From Hydrangea macrophylla (lineage: Eukaryota; Streptophyta; Magnoliopsida; Cornales; Hydrangeaceae), in NCBI GenBank assembly GCA_033977485.1, contig CM066991.1, positions 56,725,350 through 56,789,349 of the forward strand: DNA of 64,000 nucleotides. Direction: 5' to 3'. The position numbers and the translations under genes are program-made. This document shows, in pieces, positions 33,006 to 43,964 of this stretch. The notes beneath the pieces were generated by a model. It was not told the DNA's origin, ran no database searches, and saw only the letters and a program-made list of their open reading frames with translations. Within the stretch, counting starts at the first letter, position 1, and the number at the start of each line of letters is the position of its first letter.

Positions 33006-34436
33006 TAGGGGTGTATACGAGCTGAGCCGAGTCTGTTCGCGAGCTTTCTCACGAGCTGGCGAGCTTGCTCACGAGCTCAAAAGAGCCACGCTTTCAAGTG
33101 TTTGCGAGCTTTCTCGCGGGCTTTTTAACGAGCTTTTTCGCACGACCTTTTAAACTATATAGTTTAACAATAAAACAATCTTTTATCAAGCCTATTTATG
33201 AAATCTGTCATATTTTCGCTAAAATTATATCGTTTTATAATAAATATAATTATAAAAGTCATTATATAAGCACTTTATCAAACCAATAAACGAGCTTTTT
33301 CACGAGTCTGCTTACGAGCCTTAATCGATTGTGTTCACGAGCTCAAATGAGCGAGCCGAGCCGAGCCTAACTTTTATCGAGTCGAGCTTCGAGCCCTTGT
33401 TGAGCGGCTCATCTCGTTTACACCCCTACTTGTGACTATATCCTCTGTGGACCCATACCATGGAATTTATTTTGTGGTGCAAACAGTAGCCATAGCCCTT
33501 TTCGTTTTCATTATGGGTACCACCACTATTAGAGCAATAGTGGTGGTTGCCAGAGCAATAGTTGCTGCTAAAACAACTACACTTGTTGAAAATAGTTCAT
33601 TAATTTTGAAAATGACTTTTTCTCGTTTCTCATTTTCCCAAATTTTAAAACATTTTTTATGAAAAATAAACCAAAACGTTACCAAAAGTAATTTTCGTAT
33701 TTTATTAATAAAATATGAAAATTACTTTTGGTAACGAAAAATAAAATATGAAAATTATTTTTGGTAACGTTTTGGTTTACTTTTCATAAAAAAATGTTTT
33801 TAAAATTTGGGGAAATGAGCAACGAGAAAAAGTCATTTTCAAAATTAATGAAATATTTTCAACAAGTGAAGTTGTTTTAGCAATAACTATTGCTCTGGCA
33901 ACAACCCTATTGCTCTAACAGTAGTGGTACCCATAATGAAAATGAAAAGGGCTATGGCTACTATTTGCACTACAAAATAAATTCCATGGTATAGGCCCAC
34001 AGAGGATATGGTCACAAGTAGGGGTGTAAACGAGATGAGCCGCTCAACAAGGGCTCGAAGCTCGGCTCGATAAAAGTTAGGCTCGGCTCGCTCATTTGAG
34101 CTCGTGAACACAATCGAATAAGGCTCGTGAGCAGACTCGTGAAAAAGCTCGTTTATCGGTTTGATAAAGAGCTTGTATAATAACTTTTATAATTATATTT
34201 ATTATAAAACGATATAATTTTAGTGAAAATATGACAGATTTCATAAATAGGCTTGATAAAAGATTGTTTTATTGTTAAACTATATAGTTTAAAAGGTCGT
34301 GCGAAAAAGCCCGTTAAAAAGCTCGCGAGTAAGCTCGCGAACACTTGAAAGCGTGGCTCGTTTGAGCTAGTGAGCAAGCTCGCCAACTCGTGTGAAAGCT
34401 CGCGAACAGGTTCGGCTCAGCTCGTATACACCCCTA
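33006..34436. mobile_element. 1.43-kb palindrome bounded by hAT-like termini (fold-back structure)
   Basis: The two arms, about 33006-33715 and 33735-34436, are near-identical inverted copies meeting at an AT-rich centre (33700-33740). Each arm begins with a unit of about 420 bp (33006-33428 and 34019-34436) that itself ends in TAGGGGTGTA(A/T)ACGAG terminal inverted repeats, as in hAT-like MITEs. The right unit is flanked by 8-bp words GTCACAAG (34011-34018) and ATCACAAG (34436-34443), close to a hAT target duplication. The arms have matching but non-functional reading frames. A transcript would fold into a long hairpin. Confidence 0.75.
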
Positions 34437-34443
34437 TCACAAG

Positions 34444-34720
34444 AGTAGAACGTGCCACATGGTTATTTTTTGTAGTTGGCCAAGATGATAGGGTTGAACA
34501 CAGGATGATGGCAGTTACACATTGAAACAAGTTAGGTTGATGGTAAATAATTGCCAAAGGCGCATCTTTCCAACATGTGCGTGCAAAATCTGCCACACGT
34601 AGTAAAACAGTTATAAATAAGTAGAAAAACTAGTGAAGAATGGCGGTTACAAGGTAGTGGAGAATGGAGGTTACAAGGTAATGGAGTTATATTAAGACAT
34701 GGCTATTATTTAAATAGCTT
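34444..34720. other. Host or older-element DNA flanking the solo LTR
   Basis: Contains the near-repeat (A)ATGG(C/A)GGTTACAAGGTA(G/A)TGGAG at 34639 and 34664. It continues logically across the solo LTR (TAAATAGCTT | GGTGGAAAATAG) and then across the element at 36876. Confidence 0.4.
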
Positions 34721-36809
34721 TGTCACACCCAATCCAGGAATTTATAATTTATCATGCATATTTTGTAATTTGGGAGTTTATCAATGTGAGTTGATAATGG
34801 TGATGAGGTTGACTGTGAGTCAACGGTAAGGTGTCAGTAAGGACACGGGAACATGGTAGTTCATATGGCATGAGCATGACTAAATGACATTTATATGTTT
34901 TAAATGTTATTCGACCTTGTCTGGTATTCCTATGAATAGTGAATTATACCTGTGTAGTATAATTTCTGGTATTATCGGTATTGTTAGTTAACATTTTGAG
35001 AACTGTGGTGAGAACGTGAGTGATACGTAAATTAAAAATGTAGGTTGTCTAGAGATTCCACAGAATATAGTTTTCGGACGTTATTTTTGGACCCAAACGA
35101 AACCTAGTCGAAAACTTTTGGAATTTATAATTTTCACTCGTAAAGTTATAAAATGGACGTGTGCGAAGTTTCATGGGTTAATTAGAAGTTTGAGAAACTC
35201 ACGGGGAAGTAAACGTAATTTCTGAGAAGTTTTTCTATATATAGAAGTGGATGAGATTTCATTCTCATCCAAACTTCTAAAAATATCTAGAGAGAGGAGA
35301 GAGAAAGGAGATTTGGTTGCTCCGGACTTTGCGACGCCGATCGACGACCGTTCGTCCGTCAGATTTTCTCCAGATTCAAGATTTGAACTCGTGGAGGTAA
35401 GACCTACATTTTGATACTACTTAGGCCGTGTTTGGCCAATTTTTGTAAAAATCTTAATTCTAGACTTTTGGGAAAAACAGGTATAAACTTGTAGGAATTT
35501 TCTCAAATTCGAAATCCGACGATTATTTAGCCTCCTAGTCGATCCTTCAAAGTTTGGGGGAAATCGCACGACGTATGAAGTTCTAACTTTTGAAATATAG
35601 AGAAATACATGTTTTATATTTCGACGACGAAATTGAGATCCGGGCAAAATCCATGTGTTAATTGTAGGCCTGTTAATTATGTACGCGCTAAATTGTGAAA
35701 AGCATGTCTACTTTTACGCGAGCACGTTGAGTTGTCTATGTGGGTCAAAGGGGAGTCTTATACAAATTCATGCCGGAGTAAGCTTCTTGATGTTTGAGAA
35801 TTTGAGTAGCGACGGCTACCGTGCATGGTTGAAGGCTTGGACTTGACATGGCACTTGTGGGATGTAATGGTTGTAGGCTTGGACTAGCCATTGACATCGC
35901 GGTTTAAGGCTTGGACTTGCCGCTACCGGATGAATGCGTATTTTTCTCCTTAGAGACTATTGATATGACTTATGAGATTAAAGCATATTTATCATATATT
36001 GCATATGTTAGAACTTGTACGCTCAGCATATAGCTGAGCAGTGGAGATGTACTCCATTGTAGGTAAAAAGAAAGACAAGAAGAAGCGTGATGAGTGAGGA
36101 CGTTAAAGAACGCCGGGGGAATCACTTGTATATGTTTTTGTTTAAATCTTAAAAACTTGTATAAGGATTGGAGTTTTCATAGTATGTTGTAATAATCTTA
36201 ACGATTTAGTACTTGCAATCCCTAGTAAACGCTCTTGTATTTATGTTTTGAATGATGGAATAGAGTGGTTATATGTTGGTTTGGAATTGGAAGAACCTTG
36301 AGTGGGAAAGCTGCAGTTTTGAGTTTGCTGATGGGAATCAGTCGACTGGTTTTTGATCCAGTCGACTGGATCGCTGTATTGAATGGGTTACTGCTTGGTT
36401 TCGTCTGAGGTTCAGTCGACTGGGTTGAGAAAACAGTCGACTGGATGGAGCCCCAGACCTGGACATTCTGCTGGATTGGGCACCAGTCGACTGGACTTCT
36501 TCAGTCGACTGAAAATTTTAGGCACCAGTCGACTGGGTCCCCGACACAGTCGACTGGGTGGGCTGTTATGATTGGAAACCTTGCTGTTTGAGATCACCAG
36601 TCGACCGGACCCTCGATCAGTCGACTGGTCCTCTGTTTTCAAAACTGTTTTCTTTTGAAAGGATTCAAATGGCCAAAACTTTTTATAACTCTGATTTTCA
36701 TGGATTTTAATAATGTTTTTCCGCTGCTATTTTACTTTAATGGAACTGGATAAGCCTTGATGGCGTGCCACGTGTCCTATTTCCACGCGTAGTGGGATGG
36801 GTCGTGACA
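34721..36809 (+). repeat. Solo LTR (2089 bp) with 5-bp target duplication
   Basis: It starts TGTCACACCC and ends GGGTCGTGACA, ends that pair as TGTCAC/GTGACA. AGCTT flanks it at 34716-34720 and 36810-36814. A TATA-like TCTATATATAG lies at 35227-35237, and GTCGAC palindromes fill 36339-36625. A truncated relative in the opposite orientation occupies 49995-51823. A single LTR with intact target duplication indicates recombination between the two LTRs of a former full element. The superfamily is not fixed, but gypsy is likely from the length and ends. Confidence 0.88.
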
Positions 36810-36875
36810 AGCTTGGTGGAAAATAGCCACCCATGAACTACAAGATCATGGGGTAGTTATATAAGAGGTTATTAT

Positions 36876-38492
36876 TGATTCGAGGTGAAAAATGCACATT
36901 CATAGCGTATTTCATAGTCTTTTATGCATACTTTTATCCCCAAGTCCCTAGATTTAGATGCATATCAATGATTAAGTGTTTTCTATGATGTTGAGACTCA
37001 AACATGTGTTTTTACACTATTTTACAGGTTATAGGAAGCAACCATTGCATAGAAAGTGATTCTGGTGAAGAGAACAATGGAAGCAGCTGAGAAAACGCCA
37101 ATTTTGACAATGAAGACTTCAGATTTCGAAGATTTGCCCACAGACATGAAATGTAGATTTTTGAGTTACGGTCGCGTGGTCGCAAACGGGAGGTCAATCC
37201 GAGGTCCGAGTGAAAAGTTATGGCCATTCTCCCATCGGTGCGCAGAGTTGTCAAAATCATAGAGTTCAAACGATTGAAGAAGGGTTCAATCGATCGAACC
37301 TTCGATCGATCGAACTAAGTTCGATCGATCGAACCTTATTTTCACCCAAAAGTTGCGTAAACTCTGTGGGAACCCTATATATACGTCGTTTTGACGCCAG
37401 ACGAAGGGAGGACGCTCCAGAACGCGAAAAACAGCAGTTTAGGGTAGTTTTAGGGTTAGATTAGGAGTAGTTTAGGTTAGATTAATCTTCTTCTTCCTCT
37501 TTTCCATTGTAAACTCAAGATTCAAGTTGATTTCAAGTTGATTTCAAGTTGATTTCAAGGTTATATTCAGATTTATTCCAGGTTTTCCTTTCCTTTATCT
37601 TATTTGATTGTTTATTGCTATAATTGCTATGATTGTTTTAGTTTGCTATTTCTGTTTTAGTTTTATCATGTTTCCGTAGTTTAGACGTTGGAAATATGTG
37701 ATGAAATATTGATTTTTAGCCTCTGCCATGTATGATATAGAAACCTTGGGCTCGATCGATCGAAGACAGTTCGATCGATCGAACCAGCCATAGTCAAGCG
37801 ATCGAAGACATTTCGATCGATTGAAGGATGATGTTGTCCGATCGATCGAGAGCGCTTCGATCGATCGAACATGTTAATTCCTGAGATGATTCTTTTAAGT
37901 ATTCCATGACTTTTTGTTTTAGAAATCTGTCATCAAATTGTCCCAATAAGCTCAGTTTGTCACAACAGTTTTTAGAACTTGAAGCCTTAAGGCCTTTTCT
38001 TCAATGACTTTTGAAAATCACTTTGAATGCTAACACCATTTAGAGTGCGAGTAATAACCATTGTTTTAAACCGTCTTCCATTTATTTTACTCAAATGTGA
38101 TGATGTAGTCCCGGTCATGAAAGGGCTACTGAGTCTTTATCTTTAGAAAAATACGGAATGCTGAAGAGGAATGAACTCCATAGAACGTTAATGAATGTGC
38201 ATGGTAGATGGTTAGGATTAATGTGGATTCACGTGTTTCCAACACCGTTAGTTTATTAATTTAATTAGTTATGTTTCTATATGTTTAGTTTAATATTCAG
38301 TTTGATTTAATTAATTAGGATTCATTAGAACCTCCAATCCTTCATTTTTATTTTCTTTTCTTTTGGTTGTAACTTAGTATATATTCTTCCTATTCCTTCC
38401 CTGTGGGATCGACCTGGACTTATCCAGTATTACTTGCACGATCACCTATACTTGGGTGTTGCACAAGAGCGCACAACTATTTAGTCGTGTCA
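36876..38492 (+). repeat. 5' LTR of the non-autonomous element, with two GATCGATC palindrome clusters
   Basis: Starts TGATTCGAGG, ends GTCGTGTCA. Cluster 1 (centres about 37271.5, 37291.5, 37307.5, 37326.5) lies about 50 bp before a TATA-like CTATATATACG at 37375-37385. Cluster 2 (centres about 37757.5, 37776.5, 37799.5, 37818.5, 37843.5, 37862.5) lies about 380 bp downstream, in the likely transcribed part. A TTGATTTCAAG triplet repeat is at 37527-37560. Confidence 0.9.
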
Positions 38493-38498
38493 AGTTTT

Positions 38499-38516
38499 TG
38501 GCGCCGTTGCCGGGGA
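38499..38516 (+). promoter_or_regulatory. Primer-binding site, tRNA-Asp type
   Basis: TGGCGCCGTTGCCGGGGA, identical to the site at 24735-24752 of the Athila-like element. It lies six bases after the LTR. Confidence 0.92.
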
Positions 38517-38645
38517 AGGTAACTAGGTTAGGATTTTACTAAGTTTTTCCATTTTTCTTCTTTTACTTTTAAAAAAAAAAAATCATTGGACTTTTTCTCT
38601 CACAAGAAAAAAAAAATTTCTTTTGTTTAAATATTTTGGGTAAAC

Positions 38646-40373
38646 ATGTCTTATCCATATTACCCTCCATACAACACAAATACCACGAATGGGTACACAT
38701 TAGGTAATGAGAACTATACCCCGAGTTGGCAAGCACCCACATATGATGCACATTATCAACCTGAGTGCTACCAATCACCACAATGGGAAAACCATCGTGT
38801 TAGTCCCCCATGTTATCAAACGTATCAAGAACCTCCACCTGGAGAGTTCTATCAATCGCAATGGGGATATAACCAAAATGATAGTGTAGGATATAGTAGT
38901 AGTTCCCACGATTACCAAATGCACCAAGATTTTCCTTCTGGGGAGTCTTGCACACAAACACAATGGGAAGGGGACTATTACCAACAACAATGGGGTGAAA
39001 CTTCATATAGTTATAATGAGGAGAATAACCAAGTTGAGGATAATGGTATGTTAGAATTGCTGCTTAGTGAAATGAAAAGGCTAGAGAGTGCAATTGATAA
39101 ATTAGGAGCTAGATATCAACAAGCATTTGATAGCCAACCTTTAGAAGACTATACCAGTCCTTCAATGCTACAACCTGAATTTCAAGACACCAACAATGGA
39201 ATGGAATTAGAGGACAATGATGGGTTCATACCGAGTGAGGTTAACAACTCATTTGAGAAAGTGAAAACCCAAAAAGAACTCCAAAACCAAACCATTGAGC
39301 ATGAAGTTGTAGAACAATCTTCTCCTCAACATACAACCCCAGACATCAACTCCTTCACTGCCTGGATAAAACTGCACAATCTCTTTGTCCAGACCACCTC
39401 AATAGATGACATATATAGTGAGGAGAGTTACATGGATGAGAATGAGGTTTTAAAAGATGACGAGAGTTTAGGTGATTGCACGCAATTAGGAAAGGAAGAG
39501 TCCCCTGTTGACTCTACCCCTACCTTTGAAAGTGACCCTAGAGAGGACATAATTGAAAAATCTAAATCTGATTTAGATTCTTGTGATATTCATGAACCCT
39601 CACCTCTTTCGACCGAAGAGGTGGTGTCACCAAGTTGCCCATCACCTATCCTTGCTATCAATCAAAGCTCTCGTCCTGAGCTTGAATGTTATGTGTACCC
39701 CATTCGTGAACAAACAGAATGTGTTGTGGAAGAGGATGGTAAGGATACTAGCACATGTTCTTCACAAAATTTTAACTTTCAAAATTCTTTGAGAGATGAC
39801 TTGGAAAATATTGGGCCCACTTTAGATGATCTTAAAATTCAACAAGAAGCTAGCAATCTTCTAGACTGCTTGACCTTCTTGAGTGATTATGACATTGAGG
39901 CCCAAATAGATAGCTTTATCCTAGTCCAGTCCAAAACCATGTGCATAGAACAGAAATTCCATTCCTATGATTATATCTCCATAGATTCTGTTCTAGGACA
40001 AGCGGAGGGTGGTGAAGCTTCATTAGAACATCACTTCGACCCTGCCCCTTTTATTGAACCATGGCCTCCCCCTGTTTTTAGTATTAAAATAGAGGCTGTT
40101 ATAGGAAATACCAACACCAAAGATCGTTTCTTGCATATAATTCCTAAAAAGTGTGGTATTCCTTTTATAACTGTCTCAAAAAAATTTGGAAGCCATAGGT
40201 TTTGCATCATCTCCTCTGACCTTGAGCCTGACATTAGTTGGGGGGAGTTGCAATTTTATGAGGATCCCAACATTCTTCTCACTGTTAAATTATTTCATTG
40301 GGAGGATCCTCGAAAATTTCGGTTATTGATTTATGATAAAAATCTTGATGAACCGAATTTATTTGCTGAGTAG
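38646..40373 (+). CDS. 575-residue ORF of the non-autonomous element, unknown function
   Basis: Intact frame from ATG 38646, about 130 bp after the primer site, so it occupies the gag position. Residues 1-130 are rich in Y, Q, P, W and S (MSYPYYPPYNTNTTNGY and repeated QWE/QWG words), like the low-complexity Q/N/Y region behind the zinc knuckle of plant gag proteins. A predicted helix MLELLLSEMKRLESAIDKLG is at about 134-153. A long acidic middle (about 160-470) follows. The C-terminal 110 residues look folded (GNTNTKDRFLHIIPKKCGI, FGSHRFCII, LFHWEDPRKFRLLIY). No zinc knuckle, protease, RT or integrase motif is seen. An open frame of this size in a 7-kb non-autonomous element suggests selection or extreme youth. 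A gag-derived packaging or binding role is possible but unproven. Confidence 0.75.
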   Translation: MSYPYYPPYNTNTTNGYTLGNENYTPSWQAPTYDAHYQPECYQSPQWENHRVSPPCYQTYQEPPPGEFYQSQWGYNQNDSVGYSSSSHDYQMHQDFPSGESCTQTQWEGDYYQQQWGETSYSYNEENNQVEDNGMLELLLSEMKRLESAIDKLGARYQQAFDSQPLEDYTSPSMLQPEFQDTNNGMELEDNDGFIPSEVNNSFEKVKTQKELQNQTIEHEVVEQSSPQHTTPDINSFTAWIKLHNLFVQTTSIDDIYSEESYMDENEVLKDDESLGDCTQLGKEESPVDSTPTFESDPREDIIEKSKSDLDSCDIHEPSPLSTEEVVSPSCPSPILAINQSSRPELECYVYPIREQTECVVEEDGKDTSTCSSQNFNFQNSLRDDLENIGPTLDDLKIQQEASNLLDCLTFLSDYDIEAQIDSFILVQSKTMCIEQKFHSYDYISIDSVLGQAEGGEASLEHHFDPAPFIEPWPPPVFSIKIEAVIGNTNTKDRFLHIIPKKCGIPFITVSKKFGSHRFCIISSDLEPDISWGELQFYEDPNILLTVKLFHWEDPRKFRLLIYDKNLDEPNLFAE

Positions 40374-42330
40374 TTGTATTATATTCTTTAGTTTTCCTTG
40401 TTGCTACTAATGATTTTGTAGGTAACTTGAAAAAAAAAAAATCTGGATTATAAACGCCTCGAGGTAACATCCTTCCTTCTCTCGCTTTACTTTACATGTC
40501 CATGTGCATAGTTTAGAAGATTGGGGACAATGTTTAGTTTTAGTTGGGGGGAGTGAGTCATTGCATGCCTCGTTTATTTCTTTTTATGGTTTCGTGTCAG
40601 TATACCTGCTTAGCAACATGACTCAGTAAATCAAAATTACAAAAATTTTGAAATTTTTAATGGTTCTTGTATTTCTCTCATAGTTAATGTAGTCAGTTAT
40701 GATGCATTAGTGTTATTTTCTATATGTTATTAGTATGTGATACACTATGGTAGTTTGTTTACTATCTTAGTTATAGTATATTTTATGCTTTTTAATCTTC
40801 AAACAACTTTGAGCACGTTGTGACAACCTTGTACTTAGCTAAAATGGATTGGTAAGCATAGTTTAAGTGTCTTGAAAGACTGTAGTGGAGACTAATAACC
40901 CAAGTGAGCTTTTGTGCCATTCTTTGTTTTTGAGGGTTTTATAAAATTACTCTTACTTTTTGAAAAGCGTATTAATTTGTTGAAAGTCTCATTTTTCTTC
41001 TTCATTTTGACTGATCACTAGAAGAGAACGTTCAGGATTTACCAAACTTTAGAGCTCTTGAATTTACTGAAATGAATTATCCTATTAACTTAGAAGATGA
41101 TTTAGGCCATCTTTTGACCATACATGGATAATACAGCCTTGGCCTACCTCTATGCTATTCCTTTACTTCACCTCTTGAGCTTATCATAATCGCCTTGTCT
41201 TCACAATCCTTAAGTCTATACCTAACTCCAAATTAGGAGTTCAAGCTTCAGTTCTTCATTTAGGAGTGATTGGAATGTGTTATCTTGACAAGAAGTTTGG
41301 TTGTGTGAATAAGGGAAAGTTAGAAAAAAAATGATGGAAAAAAAAAATGAAAAAAAGAAGAAAAAAAAAGCATGAAAAGAAAAAAAAAAGTGCCAATGGT
41401 TGTTACAAAAGAAAAAAAATAATAAAAAGAAGAGTGTGGGAATGAAAAGAAAAAAAAAGAAGAGAAGAAGAAAAGAGAGAGATTGGAGATGTGGGGGAAG
41501 TTTAAAAAAAAAAATGTAGTAGACATTCCAATCACATCCTTTGACCCAATTGAATATCACGAATCTCTTTCTTCTTAATCGAATACCTCTTTTTCAAAGT
41601 CCTAATGATGCTAGGTAAATTGGATTTGAAGTTAAGGTAATGAGAGAGTTCTCCGCGGTATCTCGCTCTTCTAGTGAAAGGTATCCTTTCATGAGACTTT
41701 ATGCACTAAAATGTCCGTTTTTCTATTTAGATATGAGAAGCATTAGATTCCATTTACATTTACTCTTTATAGCTTCCATATCATGAGTGATAATTATTAC
41801 ACCTAATTCAGAGTGATTTCATCTTGAGAGTGTAATCCCGGTAAGAGTTGAGTCAAAATGAACGTCTTGATAGTATCTTAGGTTATGCGAGCTTTGAAAT
41901 TAAAGTTTTGTATTTTGATTGTCCATTCACACACACACTTGATGATTAATAGGTATGGAATATTCTAATGACTTTGATAGTAGATTAACTGTAATGTGTG
42001 TGTTGCATTGCTATGACATACTAGAGAGTTTCATGAGATTGTTGAGCTTAACTACATTGCTAAATGAGAGGAAAAATTTCTTGAAAACATTTAAATGAGA
42101 ACCATTACCTTAAACATGAATTTTGTGGGTAGATTCACTGCAAACCCTCACGAGACAACACTCGTCCACTAGGGGGAACCTAGAGGTTTAAAGGCTTGTT
42201 GCATATGCTAAATGCAATCGCGATTCCTGCGAAAGTGATTTAGGATTTTTACTTTCTTTTATTTTCAATTCTTAGAGTTTAAATGAACATTGCTGTAGTT
42301 CGCTTCATTGCTAGGGACTAGCAACGAGCT
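40374..42330 (+). other. 3' untranslated region of the non-autonomous element
   Basis: A polypurine-like TTGGGGGGAGTGAG lies at 40542-40555, soon after the ORF. An A/G-rich tract spans 41316-41518. The block ACTCGTCCACTAGGGGGAACC, then CTAGAGGTTTAAAGGCTTGTTGCA and GCTAAATGCAATCG (about 42160-42220), is matched in order by the Athila-like element on - (about 12150-12085). No coding frame. Confidence 0.7.
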
Positions 42331-42342
42331 AGTTGGGGGGTG
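42331..42342 (+). promoter_or_regulatory. Polypurine tract
   Basis: AGTTGGGGGGTG directly before the 3' LTR start TGATTCGAGG. Confidence 0.88.
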
Positions 42343-43959
42343 TGATTCGAGGTGAAAAATGCACATTCATAGCGTATTTCATAGTCTTTTATGCATACTT
42401 TTATCCCCAAGTCCCTAGATTTAGATGCATATCAATGATTAAGTGTTTTCTATGATGTTGAGACTCAAACATGTGTTTTTACACTATTTTACAGGTTATA
42501 GGAAGCAACCATTGCATAGAAAGTGATTCTGGCGAAGAGAACAATGGAAGCAGCTGAGAAAACGCCAATTTTGACAATGAAGACTTCAGATTTCGAAGAT
42601 TTTCCCAGAGACATGAAATGTAGATTTTTGAGTTACGGTCGCGTGGTCGCTAACGGGAGGTCAATCCGAGGTCCGAGTGAAAAGTTATGGCCATTCTCCC
42701 ATCGGTGCGCAGAGCTGTCAAAATCATAGAGTTCAAGCGATTGAAGAAGGGTTCAATCGATCGAACCTTCGATCGATCGAACTAAGTTCGATCGATCGAA
42801 CCTTATTTTCACCCAAAAGTTGCGTAAACTCTGTGGGAACCCTATATATACGTCGTTTTGACGCCAGACGAAGGGAGGACGCTCCAGAACGCGAAAAACA
42901 GCAGTTTAGGGTAGTTTTAGGGTTAGATTAGGAGTAGTTTAGGTTAGATTAATCTTCTTCTTCCTCTTTTCCATTGTAAACTCAAGATTCAAGTTGATTT
43001 CAAGTTGATTTCAAGTTGATTTCAAGGTTATATTCAGATTTATTCCAGGTTTTCCTTTCCTTTATCTTATTTGATTGTTTATTGCTATAATTGCTATGAT
43101 TGTTTTAGTTTGCTATTTCTGTTTTAGTTTTATCATGTTTCCGTAGTTTAGACGTTGGAAATATGTGATGAAATATTGATTTTTAGCCTCTGCCATGTAT
43201 GATATAGAAACCTTGGGCTCGATCGATCGAAGACAGTTCGATCGATCGAACCAGCCATAGTCAAGCGATCGAAGACATTTCGATCGATTGAAGGATGATG
43301 TTGTCCGATCGATCGAGAGCGCTTCGATCGATCGAACATGTTAATTCCTGAGATGATTCTTTTAAGTTTTCCATGACTTTTTGTTTTAGAAATCTGTCAT
43401 CAAATTGTCCCAATAAGCTCAGTTTGTCACAACAGTTTTTAGAACTTGAAGCCTTAAGGCCTTTTCTTCAATGACTTTTGAAAACCACTTTGAATGCTAA
43501 CACCATTTAGAGTGCGAGTAATAACCATTGTTTTAAACCGTCTTCCATTTATTTTACTCAAATGTGATGATGTAGTCCCGGTCATGAAAGGGCTACTGAG
43601 TCTTTATCTTTAGAAAAATACGGAATGCTGAAGAGGAATGAACTCCATAGAACGTTAATGAATGTGCATGGTAGATGGTTAGGATTAATGTGGATTCACG
43701 TGTTTCCAACACCGTTAGTTTATTAATTTAATTAGTTATGTTTCTATATGTTTAGTTTAATATTTAGTTTGATTTAATTAATTAGGATTCATTAGAACCT
43801 CCAATCCTTCATTTTTATTTTCTTTTCTTTTGGTTGTAACTTAGTATATATTCTTCCTATTCCTTCCCTGTGGGATCGACCTGGACTTATCCAGTATTAC
43901 TTGCACGATCACCTATACTTGGGTGTTGCACAAGAGCGCACAACTTTTTAGTCGTGTCA
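42343..43959 (+). repeat. 3' LTR of the non-autonomous element
   Basis: Same length as the 5' LTR with no indel. About ten substitutions are visible (for example GTGAAG/GCGAAG near 42533, CACAG/CAGAG near 42607, TATTCAG/TATTTAG near 43763). Both palindrome clusters are conserved (42731-42803 and 43218-43337). Confidence 0.93.
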
Positions 43960-43964
43960 ATTAT

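Larger units (their letters stand above)
36876..43959 (+). mobile_element. Complete non-autonomous LTR retrotransposon (7.08 kb), very recent
   Basis: Two LTRs of exactly 1617 bp (36876-38492 and 42343-43959) differ at about ten positions by eye. The target duplication ATTAT is at 36871-36875 and 43960-43964. Primer-binding site 38499-38516 and polypurine tract 42331-42342 are intact. The only sizeable frame is the 575-codon ORF at 38646-40373; no protease, RT, RNase H or integrase is present. The tail shares collinear motifs with the Athila-like element at 10631-26113, so it is probably mobilised by such an element. Confidence 0.93.

Noticed and set aside
33065..34386. Mirror-image reading frames in the two palindrome arms
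   Set aside because: They exist only because the arms are inverted copies; no start context or known domain.
41222..41560. Minus-strand F-rich frame in the young element
   Set aside because: Reverse reading of the A/G-rich 3' untranslated tract.
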